The position numbers and the translations under genes were made by a program. Of a stretch of DNA of 64,000 nucleotides, positions 55,736 to 64,000 are shown one piece after another. The stretch is from positions 186,001 through 250,000 of the forward strand of contig NZ_JARKMS010000004.1 in NCBI RefSeq assembly GCF_029350945.1. The letters run 5' to 3'. This stretch comes from Maribacter huludaoensis (GTDB taxonomy: Bacteria; Bacteroidota; Bacteroidia; Flavobacteriales; Flavobacteriaceae). A model generated the notes under the pieces. It was given only the letters and a program-made list of their open reading frames with translations, did no database searches and was not told the origin of the DNA. Each line of letters starts with the position of its first letter. Position 1 is the stretch's first letter.

Positions 55736-55788
55736 GGCATTAGTGCAACAAGTGTTCAAAACACTACCACAAATGATTATTGAATGTT
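55736..55788. promoter_or_regulatory. Candidate tandem AraC-type operator, site E
   Basis: On the forward strand two 21-base units start AACAAGTGTTCAAAA (55747) and CACAAATGATTATTG (55768). Because the core AACAnnTGTT is palindromic, a reverse reading also exists (units 55777-55757 and 55756-55736), directed at the GH117-like gene 70 bases away. Orientation is therefore unresolved. Confidence 0.4.
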
Positions 55789-55801
55789 TAAAACAACATT
55801 G

Positions 55802-56674
55802 TTAGGGAGCTATAGCTTGGTTTTTTCGATATTTTCCCGGGGTAGTGCCGGTAATTTTTTTAAAGGTCCTAGAGAAGTAAGAGAAGTTTTCCATACCTAT
55901 TTTATGGGCTATTTCTTCTAGGGAATGGTTAGTGGTCCATAACAATAATTGAGCACGTTCAATTCTTTTGGTCTGGATGTATTTTAAGGGTCTCATATTA
56001 AACTGTTGTAAAAACAACCTAGAAAAATGATCTGTACTCATATGGTACTTTTTTGCCAAATCCTGTACTTCTAGGCTTTGGTTCAAATGTTCGGCAATAT
56101 AAACAAGGACATCATTTAATCTACCAGTAGAAACATTGGTATTGGTTGCTGGTTCATTTTCAATAAAGCGAGAAAGTAAAATGGTCAGTATACCTTGGGT
56201 CTCTAAATAACGTTGGGTGTTCATTTGGGCATTGTCCTTGTTAAATTGCAAAAGTTCTTGTGGTTTATGTGAGTAAGCTTTTGGGTCACTGTTTACAATT
56301 TTTCTTTTTGGGTACATCTGTGTTAGGCGTTCAAAGAATAAATGATCCCCTTCTTTTAGGGGAACTTCATATCTAAAAGACCGTAAATTGTATATAGAAA
56401 GCCCGGGTCTTATTTCTTCGAAGAAACTGATGTAAAACTGCTCATGATAATTTTCGCATTTGTACGTGTTGTATACATAGCTGGGTATAAGGTACATATG
56501 ACCTTCTTTTAAAGTGTAGGTTCTGTTGTTGTGATAGAGGGTTGCAGACCCCTTGGTAACATAGCATAATCGTGTAAACGGACTTATTACATTATCAAAA
56601 TTCCATGCTGTGTCAAGTTTGGCATAGCCGGTATGCAGTAAGCTTATTTTAAGGGATTGTAGTAGTTGAAGCAT
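55802..56674 (-). CDS. AraC-family transcriptional regulator
   Basis: A 290-residue cytoplasmic activator. An N-terminal cupin-like sensor (NRTYTLKEGHMYLIPSYVYNTYKCE, about residues 45-75) is followed by a C-terminal AraC DNA-binding domain: first helix-turn-helix LEVQDLAKKYHMSTDHFSRLFLQQF, second HSLEEIAHKIGMENFSYFSRTFKK, then GTTPGKYRK. Two such modules bind tandem half-sites about two helical turns apart, which fits the 21-base repeats found upstream of several units. It is divergent from the exported oxidoreductase gene, and one operator-like copy overlaps its own start, suggesting autoregulation. The ligand is unknown; a monosaccharide from the galactan is plausible. Confidence 0.92.
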   Translation of the reverse strand: MLQLLQSLKISLLHTGYAKLDTAWNFDNVISPFTRLCYVTKGSATLYHNNRTYTLKEGHMYLIPSYVYNTYKCENYHEQFYISFFEEIRPGLSIYNLRSFRYEVPLKEGDHLFFERLTQMYPKRKIVNSDPKAYSHKPQELLQFNKDNAQMNTQRYLETQGILTILLSRFIENEPATNTNVSTGRLNDVLVYIAEHLNQSLEVQDLAKKYHMSTDHFSRLFLQQFNMRPLKYIQTKRIERAQLLLWTTNHSLEEIAHKIGMENFSYFSRTFKKITGTTPGKYRKNQAIAP

Positions 56675-56722
56675 AAATAAAACATTTGTTGCACTTAAAA
56701 GAATATATGTACAGGTATCATC
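56670..56722. promoter_or_regulatory. Candidate tandem AraC-type operator, site D
   Basis: On the reverse strand two 21-base units start TACATATATTCTTTTAAG (at 56711) and AACAAATGTTTTAT (at 56690), the second overlapping the araC-type start codon. A forward reading (AACATTTGTTGCACTTAAAA from 56681, then AATATATGTAC from 56702) points to the oxidoreductase gene at 56767. Either could serve this divergent promoter. Confidence 0.45.
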
Positions 56723-56766
56723 AGAACAAGTGAATTAACTTTAGTTACAACTAATTCAACGTACTG

Positions 56767-58104
56767 ATGAAAAAAGATAATAAACACTCTAAGGTGGTAA
56801 AAAAGTCGGAATTGAACAAAAATACTTTTCAAGTTTCAAGAAGAAGTTTTATTACAAAAACAGCTTTGGCCGCCGGGGCGGTTACAATTGTTCCAAGACA
56901 TGTATTGGGAAAAGGATTTACTGCTCCCAGTGATAAAATTAACCTTGGTTTTATAGGATTGGGAAAACAATCTAGGGGGCTGGCAAAGAACTTTATAAAG
57001 AACAATGCCGAAATTATAGCTTGTTCAGATGTTTGGACTACCAAAAACAATTGGTTTAAAAATCACGTAGCTCAAAATCAGTTGGAGATAAACAATTCTA
57101 ACAGAAAAAATACGCTGACCTCTTATATCGACTATGCTGAATTACTTGAAAATTCAGCAATTGATGCAGTAGTCATTGCCTCGCCAGACCATTGGCATGC
57201 TAAACATGTAATGGATAGTTTAAAGGCGGATAAGGATGTCTATTGTGAAAAACCGCTCTCTCATAATATAAAGGAAGGAAGGGAAATGGTGAAAGCCGTA
57301 GAACGATCTGGTCGGGTGTTGCAAGTGGGCAGCATGCAGCGTTCCTGGGATAATTTTAGAAAAGCCTGTGAATTGGTTAGAAATGGTCATTTAGGTGAAA
57401 TTAAGCGAGTTGAGGTAAATGTAGGAGACCCTGCAAAGGCATATGATTTAATGGAGGAAACTAAGCCAAATGAAATAGATTGGAACCATTGGTGCGGTCC
57501 TGCACCTCTGTTGAAATACAATCATAGGTTGGCACCATCTAGTAATGATGTTGATTTTTGGCCAGACTGGCGTTTGTTTCAAGAAACAGGTGGAGGTATA
57601 CTTTCGGATTGGGGCGCGCATATGTTCGATATTGTTCAGTGGGCTTTGGGGATGGATGAATCAGGACCTGTAGAATTTGTTCCGCCTACGGATTCTACTG
57701 CGGTAAGAGGTTTAAAAATGTATTATGCAAATGGCGTTGAGGTAGAACACAAAGATTTTGGCAGGGGTTGGGGTGTTCGCTTCTTTGGTAGTGAAGGTCA
57801 AATGGATATTAGTAGAGGGTATTTTGAAACCACGCCAGCAAATTTGGTAGATACGGATTATGCTGCAATGAACATACAGTTAATTCATTCTGATAATCAT
57901 TACGCCAATTGGTTAACTGCTATCAAAAATGGAGGAACACCAATTTGCAATGTAGAAACGGGACATAGAAGTGCCAGTATTTGTCACTTATCTAACATTG
58001 CTTATAAATTAAATAGACCGTTAGTGTGGAATCCTGAAAAAGAAAAATTTCATAAAGATTCCGAAGCGAATAAATTAAGGTCAAGAAAAGAACGAAAATT
58101 CTAA
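56767..58104 (+). CDS. Tat-exported Gfo/Idh/MocA-family oxidoreductase
   Basis: A 445-residue Gfo/Idh/MocA protein with a twin-arginine signal (VSRRSFITK, Arg25/Arg26, then TALAAGAVTIV), so it should reach the periplasm folded with NAD(P) bound. The Rossmann motif is GFIGLGKQSRG (about 60-70), the conserved CEKPLSHN (about 158-165) carries the family Lys, and the C-terminal half shows ETGGGILSDWGAHMFDIVQWALG. Exported members include GH109-type enzymes that hydrolyse glycosides by transient C3 oxidation, and others make 3-keto-glycosides. Either role, or plain sugar oxidation, is possible here. It is divergent from the AraC gene, with an operator-like site between them, and the DUF1553 protein follows at 107 bases. 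Confidence 0.9.
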   Translation: MKKDNKHSKVVKKSELNKNTFQVSRRSFITKTALAAGAVTIVPRHVLGKGFTAPSDKINLGFIGLGKQSRGLAKNFIKNNAEIIACSDVWTTKNNWFKNHVAQNQLEINNSNRKNTLTSYIDYAELLENSAIDAVVIASPDHWHAKHVMDSLKADKDVYCEKPLSHNIKEGREMVKAVERSGRVLQVGSMQRSWDNFRKACELVRNGHLGEIKRVEVNVGDPAKAYDLMEETKPNEIDWNHWCGPAPLLKYNHRLAPSSNDVDFWPDWRLFQETGGGILSDWGAHMFDIVQWALGMDESGPVEFVPPTDSTAVRGLKMYYANGVEVEHKDFGRGWGVRFFGSEGQMDISRGYFETTPANLVDTDYAAMNIQLIHSDNHYANWLTAIKNGGTPICNVETGHRSASICHLSNIAYKLNRPLVWNPEKEKFHKDSEANKLRSRKERKF

Positions 58105-58210
58105 GATGAATTCTTGCATGTCGGAAATGTACAATTATTAGCCTTTTTTGGGCATGGTGCAAAAGTAACTGTTCTTATAGATTTGACTTAACGGAAAACA
58201 ACATATGTAA

Positions 58211-61200
58211 ATGCGAATGTTAAAACGATTTTTTCTCATACCAATAGTGGTGTTGGTAGTCTCTTGTGGCGGACCAGAGTTGCCAGAGGAAGTAGCGCTT
58301 GAATATGAGGCACTACCGAAAACATTAGATTTTAATCAGCATGTAAAACCTATTCTTTCAGATAAATGTTACCTATGTCACGGACCGGATGCCGGTAATA
58401 TAAAAGGTGGATTGCAATTGCATTCCGCTGAGGCTGCATATTCGGAATTGTCTGAGAATCCTGGAAATTTTGCCATTGTACCTGGTAAATTGGAAAAGAG
58501 TGAAATGTTTCATAGAATTATCACTACTGATCCCAACCTGATCATGCCTTCTCCAGATTCCCACTTATCCCTTACCAACAAGGAAAAAGCGATGTTGGTA
58601 AAATGGATAGAAGATGGTGCCGAGTATAAAGATCATTGGGCATTTATAAAACCGGTAAAGCATAAAGTACCTGAAATTAAAAATGAAGATTTGGTAGCCA
58701 ATCCTATAGATAATTTTGTTTTGGTCCAACTAGAGCCTTTAGATTTAAAATTATCGGAAAAGGCGGATAAGGAAACCTTGCTAAGGCGTGCGTCCATAGA
58801 TTTAACGGGCTTACAGCCAACTCTAGAGCAAATAGAAGAATTTGTAAACGATGAGTCGCCCAACGCCTTTGAAAAACAGGTAGACCGTATGTTGGCTTCA
58901 GAAAAATATGGAGAGCAACGCACGTTAGATTGGATGGATCTGGCACGCTATGCAGATACACATGGGTATAGTGTAGACAGGTATAGAGATACGTCTCCTT
59001 GGCGAGATTGGGTGATCAAGTCATTCAATGAAAATATGCCATATGATCAGTTTATACTATGGCAGCTAGCAGGCGATATGTTGCCAAACGCAACACGTGA
59101 ACAGAAACTGGCGACCACCTTTAATCGTTTACATCCGCAAAATATGGAGGGTGGTATCATTGATGAAGAATTTAGGGTAGAGTATGTTGCCGACCGCTCA
59201 CATGTTGCCAGTCAGGGTTTTTTGGGTTTAACCATGGAATGTGCCAAATGTCATGACCATAAATACGACCCTATTTCTCAAAAGAACTATTTTGAAATGT
59301 TCAGCTTCTTTAACAATGTTGATGAAACAGGCCTCATTTCTTGGGATAATGCTACGCCCGTTCCTGCTATGATGATTCCTACGGAAGATCAAGAAAAGGT
59401 GCTGGCATATTTAGAGACTTTGGTTAATGAAAAAGAAGAAAAAGTGGTTAAAACTGTTCAGACCGAAGCAGAAAAAGCGGAAGAATGGCTAAAACAGGAA
59501 AAATATAAGAACATTTCAAATACTGAAAAACCTGGTGATTTAGTAGTCGCAATGGATTTTGATCAAGGAAAATTATTGAATACAATTGGTGGTAATGGTA
59601 AGAACAACATTCGTATGCGCCAAGAATTTGTAGATAATGAAAAACCGGTTTTCAAAGAAGGTAGTAGGGGCAAGGGGTTGCTAATGGATGGTGATACTTG
59701 GTTGGATTTAGATAAAATAGGTATTTACCAAAGAGCGGAGTCCTTTTCTATAGGGATAGAGGTGTTTGTGCCCAAAGACCTAGAAACCGGTGTTATTTTC
59801 CACAAAATGAATAGTCCAGAACTGCATAGTTTTAGAGGATATCACCTGAAGATAAAGGATAATAAGTTAGAAGCTTTATTGGCACATGTTTGGCCGGATA
59901 ATGCATTGGTTGTAGAATCTGTAGAAGAAATTCCGAAGGAAAAATGGGTACAATTGACCCTTACTTATAATGGAACAAGTAAAGCAGATGGAGTTTCCAT
60001 TTATATGGACGGGAAAAAACTGCGAACCAAAACTTTGTATGATAACCTATACAAAGACATCATCTTTCATGGATTACAATTATATGAAAACAGCCCTATC
60101 ATTGAACCGGGCTTGCGTATAGGTGCAGTATGGCGAGGTAAAGGCATAGGTGGTGCCGTTGTAGATAACCTTATGGTTTTTGAAAAAGAATTGACACCTG
60201 TAGAAGTTTTGCAGATTTCCAATAAAGAGCAATTATCGACTTTAAAAGAGAAGTCTTATGCCAATTTAACGGCAGATGAAAAATCTGAATTAAAGGAATA
60301 TTACATCTCGGTAAATTCTAGTTCATATAAGAAAGCTATAGAAGCTTTGGAAAAGGACCGTTTGGTACTTGCCGATAGTATGGATAATGTAAAACAGATA
60401 ATGGTAATGAAAGAGAGCAAACAAAAAAGGCAGGCGTACCTTTTGGCTCGTGGACAGTATGACCAACCTACTGATTCTGTTTTTCCAAATACACCAGAAG
60501 CGATATTTCCATTTTCCGATAAGTTCGAAAAAAATAGAATTGGTTTGGCCAAATGGATTACCGATAGGGATAATCCACTGACGGCCAGGGTTACGGTAAA
60601 CCGGTATTGGCAGCATCTTTTTGGAACCGGAATTGTAAAAACTGCCGAAGATTTTGGAAATCAGGGTGAATTGCCATCGCATCCTAAATTATTGGATTGG
60701 CTGGCCATTGAGTTCATGGAATCTGGATGGGACGTAAAGGCCTTGCATAAACTTATGGTAATGTCCAACACGTACCAACAGAACAGTATTGCCTCTAGCG
60801 AGTTACTGGAGCTAGATGGTGAAAACAGATTGTTGGCCAGAGGACCTTCCAAAAGATTATCCGGAGAAATGCTCAGGGACAATGCACTTTACGCTTCTGG
60901 TTTATTGAACGAAAAAATTGGCGGTGAGAGCGTGTACCCATATCAACCACCCGGATTATGGCGGGTCACCGGAGATGAATATGCACAGGGACAAGGAGAA
61001 GAACTTTATAGAAGAAGTATATACACCATTTGGAAACGGGCGGTACCACACCCCACGATTTCAACTTTTGATGTCCCATCTCGTGATCTATGTACCACAA
61101 GAAGACAAGAAACCAACACCCCATTACAAGCATTAGTGTTGCTGAACGACCCTACGTTTGTTGAGGCGGCCAGAGTACTCGGTAAAAAGATGATGGAGTA

Positions 61201-61459
61201 TGATAGCATACCGCAGGGCATAGCCAAAACGTATAAAAAACTTACAGGAAGAACTATTAAGAAAGAAGAGTTGACCATATTAACGGAATTACAGCATACA
61301 GAATTTGAAAAGTTTAAGAACAACAAGGCAAAAGCACAAGGTTGGATAAGTATTGGTGAATATGCTATAGCACCTACGGATGATATAGCTCTGGTAGCGG
61401 CCAATGCCGTTGTGGCATCAACGATTATGAATTCTGATGCATTTATTACTAAACGATAA
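58211..61459 (+). CDS. PSCyt1-DUF1549-LamG-DUF1553 lipoprotein with two CxxCH motifs
   Basis: A 1082-residue exported lipoprotein (VVSC, Cys19). An N-terminal planctomycete-type cytochrome c domain contains CYLCH (Cys53-His57). A DUF1549/PSCyt2 domain follows (ASIDLTGLQPT, LDWMDLARYADTHGYSVDRYR) with CAKCHDHKYDP (Cys344-His348). A concanavalin/LamG-like domain spans about residues 440-670, and DUF1553/PSD1 closes the protein (ARVTVNRYWQHLFGTGIV, DFGNQGELPSHP, PYQPPGLW, RRQETNTPLQALVLLNDP). Both CxxCH motifs could bind haem, making it a candidate periplasmic electron carrier or oxidase. The family is abundant in sulfatase-rich Planctomycetes and uncharacterised. The next gene (DUF1501) starts 11 bases downstream. 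Confidence 0.92.
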   Translation: MRMLKRFFLIPIVVLVVSCGGPELPEEVALEYEALPKTLDFNQHVKPILSDKCYLCHGPDAGNIKGGLQLHSAEAAYSELSENPGNFAIVPGKLEKSEMFHRIITTDPNLIMPSPDSHLSLTNKEKAMLVKWIEDGAEYKDHWAFIKPVKHKVPEIKNEDLVANPIDNFVLVQLEPLDLKLSEKADKETLLRRASIDLTGLQPTLEQIEEFVNDESPNAFEKQVDRMLASEKYGEQRTLDWMDLARYADTHGYSVDRYRDTSPWRDWVIKSFNENMPYDQFILWQLAGDMLPNATREQKLATTFNRLHPQNMEGGIIDEEFRVEYVADRSHVASQGFLGLTMECAKCHDHKYDPISQKNYFEMFSFFNNVDETGLISWDNATPVPAMMIPTEDQEKVLAYLETLVNEKEEKVVKTVQTEAEKAEEWLKQEKYKNISNTEKPGDLVVAMDFDQGKLLNTIGGNGKNNIRMRQEFVDNEKPVFKEGSRGKGLLMDGDTWLDLDKIGIYQRAESFSIGIEVFVPKDLETGVIFHKMNSPELHSFRGYHLKIKDNKLEALLAHVWPDNALVVESVEEIPKEKWVQLTLTYNGTSKADGVSIYMDGKKLRTKTLYDNLYKDIIFHGLQLYENSPIIEPGLRIGAVWRGKGIGGAVVDNLMVFEKELTPVEVLQISNKEQLSTLKEKSYANLTADEKSELKEYYISVNSSSYKKAIEALEKDRLVLADSMDNVKQIMVMKESKQKRQAYLLARGQYDQPTDSVFPNTPEAIFPFSDKFEKNRIGLAKWITDRDNPLTARVTVNRYWQHLFGTGIVKTAEDFGNQGELPSHPKLLDWLAIEFMESGWDVKALHKLMVMSNTYQQNSIASSELLELDGENRLLARGPSKRLSGEMLRDNALYASGLLNEKIGGESVYPYQPPGLWRVTGDEYAQGQGEELYRRSIYTIWKRAVPHPTISTFDVPSRDLCTTRRQETNTPLQALVLLNDPTFVEAARVLGKKMMEYDSIPQGIAKTYKKLTGRTIKKEELTILTELQHTEFEKFKNNKAKAQGWISIGEYAIAPTDDIALVAANAVVASTIMNSDAFITKR

Positions 61460-61470
61460 AAAAGAATATT

Positions 61471-62973
61471 ATGTGCGACCATCATGATACATTACGTTCA
61501 AATAATAGGGATTTTCAAGAGATTGAAAAACAATTGGACCGTAGGCATTTTTTAAAGAAAACTTCTTTAGGTATCGGAGCTATGGCGTTGGGCAGTTTGC
61601 TCAGTGCAGATAAGGCATGGGGGGCAATTGGCAATCAAGGGGAAGCAATAAACAATTTCACGCAGAACAAGCTTGGTTTGCCCCATCATTTGCCCAAAGC
61701 AAAACGAATTATATACTTGTTTCAAAGTGGTGGTCCATCGCAATTAGATTTGTTCGATTATAAACCTGGGCTTGTAGATATGTTCGGTAAAGATTTGCCA
61801 GAATCCGTTATCGGCGGTCAACGACTTACAGGTATGAGTGGTAGCCAATCTACCTTACCCGTGGCACCGTCTATTTTCAATTTTAAACAATATGGCGAAT
61901 CACGTGCTTGGGTTAGTGAACTAATGCCGCATACTGCCGAGATAGTCGACGATCTATGTTTTGTGAAATCTATGCAAACAGACCAAATAAATCATACCCC
62001 GGCCGTAACTTTTATGCAAACGGGTCATCAATTGCCAGGTAGGCCTTCAATAGGTTCGTGGTTGAGTTATGGTTTGGGATCTGATAATGAAAATTTACCG
62101 ACTTTCATTACATTAATAAGTAAAAATGGCACTGGGCAGCCTTTAAAAGCCGGTTTGTGGGGCAATGGTTTCTTACCCACAGAGCATCAAGGGGTGCAAT
62201 TTCGTTCTGGTAAAGACCCGGTATTATACTTGAATAATCCTGATAATTATGACGGCAACGATCGCAAAAAAATGTTGGATTATCTAGGGAAATTAAACGC
62301 AATTCAACATGATGCTTATGGCGATAAAGAAATACAATCTCGTATGGCTCAATACGAAATGGCTTTTCGTATGCAAACTTCTATTCCTGAAGTTACCGAT
62401 ACAAAAGATGAGCCAGAGCATATTTTTGAAATGTACGGTAAGGACAGTAAAGACCCGGGTACATATGCGGCCAACTGCCTAATGGCGCGTAAGCTATTGG
62501 AAAAAGGCGTAAAATTTGTGCAATTGTACCACCAAGGTTGGGATCAACATATTGGTTGTCCGGGTGGGGTTAAGTTCAAGGCAAAACAAACCGATCAGGC
62601 CACAGCTGCTTTGATCAAAGATTTAAAGCAACGGGGTATGTTAGAAGATACCTTAGTGGTTTGGGGCGGCGAATTTGGTAGAACGGTGTACTCACAAGGG
62701 CAATTGACAAAAGAGAATTATGGTAGGGACCACCATCCAAAAGCATTTACCATGTGGATGGCGGGAGCAGGCGTAAAACCGGGAATGACTTACGGGCAGA
62801 CCGATGATTTTAGTTACAACGTAACCGAAAATCCGGTACATGTGCACGATTTTCATGCTACCTTATTGCACTTGTTCGGTGTTGATCATGAACGCTTGAC
62901 CTTTAAACATCAAGGTAGACGATTTAGATTAACGGATGTACATGGCCATGTGGTCAAAGATATTTTAACCTAA
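61471..62973 (+). CDS. DUF1501 family exported protein
   Basis: A 500-residue protein with a twin-arginine-like signal (DRRHFLKKTSLGIGAMALGSLL, shown here only in part: RRHFLKK). DUF1501 features are FQSGGPSQLDLFDYKP, FVKSMQTDQINHTPAVTFMQ with the following GRPSIGSW, LDTLVVW-type segment ending VVWGGEFGRT, GRDHHP and the C-terminal VHDFHATLLHLFGVDHE. The family is thought to share the alkaline-phosphatase/sulfatase fold, but there is no CxPSR, so it would not be a formylglycine sulfatase. It is almost always encoded next to DUF1549/DUF1553 proteins, as here, which implies a joint function. That function is not known. Confidence 0.9.
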   Translation: MCDHHDTLRSNNRDFQEIEKQLDRRHFLKKTSLGIGAMALGSLLSADKAWGAIGNQGEAINNFTQNKLGLPHHLPKAKRIIYLFQSGGPSQLDLFDYKPGLVDMFGKDLPESVIGGQRLTGMSGSQSTLPVAPSIFNFKQYGESRAWVSELMPHTAEIVDDLCFVKSMQTDQINHTPAVTFMQTGHQLPGRPSIGSWLSYGLGSDNENLPTFITLISKNGTGQPLKAGLWGNGFLPTEHQGVQFRSGKDPVLYLNNPDNYDGNDRKKMLDYLGKLNAIQHDAYGDKEIQSRMAQYEMAFRMQTSIPEVTDTKDEPEHIFEMYGKDSKDPGTYAANCLMARKLLEKGVKFVQLYHQGWDQHIGCPGGVKFKAKQTDQATAALIKDLKQRGMLEDTLVVWGGEFGRTVYSQGQLTKENYGRDHHPKAFTMWMAGAGVKPGMTYGQTDDFSYNVTENPVHVHDFHATLLHLFGVDHERLTFKHQGRRFRLTDVHGHVVKDILT

Positions 62974-62983
62974 CAAACCAATT

Positions 62984-64000
62984 ATGTCCACAAGACGAAA
63001 TTTTATTAAAACTACTGGGTTGGCTAGCACAGCCATGGCAACTACATCTATGGCATTTGGCGCTACGGTTATTGGTTCTAAAAAGAATTCAGATCGTTTG
63101 TTGAATGAGACGGAAACCATTTTGGGTCATGGTGATTACAAGTATAAACTCACTAAAAATTGGGCACAGATTAGCGCTACCAGAATTCCTTTGTTGAACT
63201 GCCATGAAATGGTGATGGATAGCAAAGGAAGGTTGATTATGGTAGGAGACCATCCTCAGAACAACATCTTGATTTTTGATAAATCTGGTAAATTACTGGA
63301 TTATTGGGGCACCGCCTACCAAGGAGGTCACGGGTTGACCCTGCATGACGAAGGAGGGGAAGATATGCTTTACATTACTGATTCTGGTTGGGCTTTAGGC
63401 AAAGGCAACCAAATGGTAAAACACAATGGGCGTGTAGCCAAAACTACCGTAGATGGTAGAGTGTTGTTTGATATTGGTCACCCTATGACCATTGGCGTGT
63501 ATAAACCCAACGAGTCTTTTTGCCCAACGGAAACCGCCATTGGTCCCAATGGCGATATTTATGTAGCCGATGGTTATGGAGAAAGTAGAATAATTCAGTA
63601 CGATAGTAATGGAAGGTACATTCGCCATTGGGGCGGAATGGAGAATCCGGACCCCAATTACAAACTGGTAAGTGCCCACGGGGTAGCTATAGACTATAGG
63701 GAAAAAGACAACCCTATGGTAGTAGTAACTTCAAGGTCACAAGAGTGTTTTAAATACTACACCTTAGATGGTGTGTATGTGAAAACTATAGAAATGCCTA
63801 ATATGCAGGTATGCAGGGCAGTTTTTGATGACGATAATTTGTATGCGGGTGTTTGTTGGTCGCAACCAAAAGTAGGTAATACCAACTGGAAAGACCATAC
63901 CGGGTTTGTGACCATAATGGAAGGAGATAAGGTAGTATCCAATCCTGGGGGTACTGAACCGGAATATAAAAAAGGGGTATTGCAAAAAAGCTATCAATTG
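62984..64000 (+). CDS. Tat-signal NHL/six-bladed beta-propeller protein, truncated by window end
   Basis: The open frame from ATG 62984 runs 339 codons to the window edge without a stop. It begins MSTRRNFIKTTGLASTAMAT, a twin-arginine signal, and continues with NHL-type propeller repeats (MVMDSKGRLIMVGDHPQNN, AIGPNGDIYVADGYGESRI, HGVAIDYREKDN). Such propellers resemble peptidyl-alpha-hydroxyglycine lyases or act as binding scaffolds; no catalytic assignment is possible. It follows the DUF1501 gene by ten bases and is the third twin-arginine-type protein in this cluster, after the Gfo/Idh oxidoreductase and DUF1501. Confidence 0.85.
   Translation, partial: MSTRRNFIKTTGLASTAMATTSMAFGATVIGSKKNSDRLLNETETILGHGDYKYKLTKNWAQISATRIPLLNCHEMVMDSKGRLIMVGDHPQNNILIFDKSGKLLDYWGTAYQGGHGLTLHDEGGEDMLYITDSGWALGKGNQMVKHNGRVAKTTVDGRVLFDIGHPMTIGVYKPNESFCPTETAIGPNGDIYVADGYGESRIIQYDSNGRYIRHWGGMENPDPNYKLVSAHGVAIDYREKDNPMVVVTSRSQECFKYYTLDGVYVKTIEMPNMQVCRAVFDDDNLYAGVCWSQPKVGNTNWKDHTGFVTIMEGDKVVSNPGGTEPEYKKGVLQKSYQL

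Noticed and set aside
60323-60682. 119-codon reverse open frame
   Set aside because: Entirely inside the DUF1549/DUF1553 gene on the other strand, with no recognisable family.
61006-61485. 159-codon reverse open frame
   Set aside because: It is antisense to the DUF1553 domain and the start of the DUF1501 gene; a shadow of real genes.
1-64000. Search for tRNA, rRNA, CRISPR arrays, transposases, integrases or attachment sites
   Set aside because: None recognised; no sign that the locus boundary is a mobile-element junction.

Overview
The window looks like marine Flavobacteriaceae DNA (Zobellia or Maribacter type). It is AT-rich, has no obvious Shine-Dalgarno sequences, and carries a SusC/SusD pair, a hybrid two-component regulator and many secreted S1 sulfatases. 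No rRNA, tRNA, CRISPR array, transposase or integrase was seen.

Layout. (1) 1-4694 is a housekeeping-type left flank: a partial SDR, an acyl-CoA dehydrogenase, a Crp/Fnr-type regulator and a TesB-type thioesterase. (2) 5226-12939 (+) encodes a hybrid sensor/AraC regulator followed by two sulfatases and a terminator. (3) 20604-13059 (-) is a seven-gene sugar-acid operon: zinc dehydrogenase, UxaA-like, UxaB-like, lactonase-like amidohydrolase, SDR, FucP-like permease and RhaM-like mutarotase. (4) 22257-20701 (-) is a GH29 lipoprotein, divergent from 22450-33003 (+), which holds four sulfatases, a GH2 and a GH16. (5) 33178-41532 (+) holds GH29, sulfatase, GH117, sulfatase, aldose epimerase and a RhaT-like transporter. 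(6) 52226-41562 (-) is the SusC/SusD operon with an FG-GAP/UnbV lipoprotein, a GH16 and a sulfatase. (7) 55666-52531 (-) holds a second GH117-like gene and a DUF5060-type putative glycosidase. (8) 55802-64000 holds an AraC regulator (-), then (+) an exported Gfo/Idh oxidoreductase, a two-CxxCH PSCyt/DUF1549/DUF1553 protein, a DUF1501 protein and a truncated beta-propeller protein.

Taken together this is a polysaccharide utilization locus for a sulfated galactan, most likely an agar/porphyran-type red-algal polymer. GH16 enzymes would cut the chain, nine sulfatases would remove sulfate, and GH29, GH117 and GH2 would act as exo-enzymes. SusC/D and FucP/RhaT-like carriers would take up products. 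The operon at 13-20.6 kb reads as an L-galactose to L-galactonate to D-tagaturonate to D-altronate to 2-keto-3-deoxygluconate route, which fits the L-galactose of porphyran better than L-fucose. The substrate is an inference from gene content.

The most notable observations are: a recurring 21-nt-spaced tandem motif upstream of several of these units (candidate AraC-type operator); a GH2 with His in place of the expected acid/base Glu; and the exported redox-like gene set at the right end.
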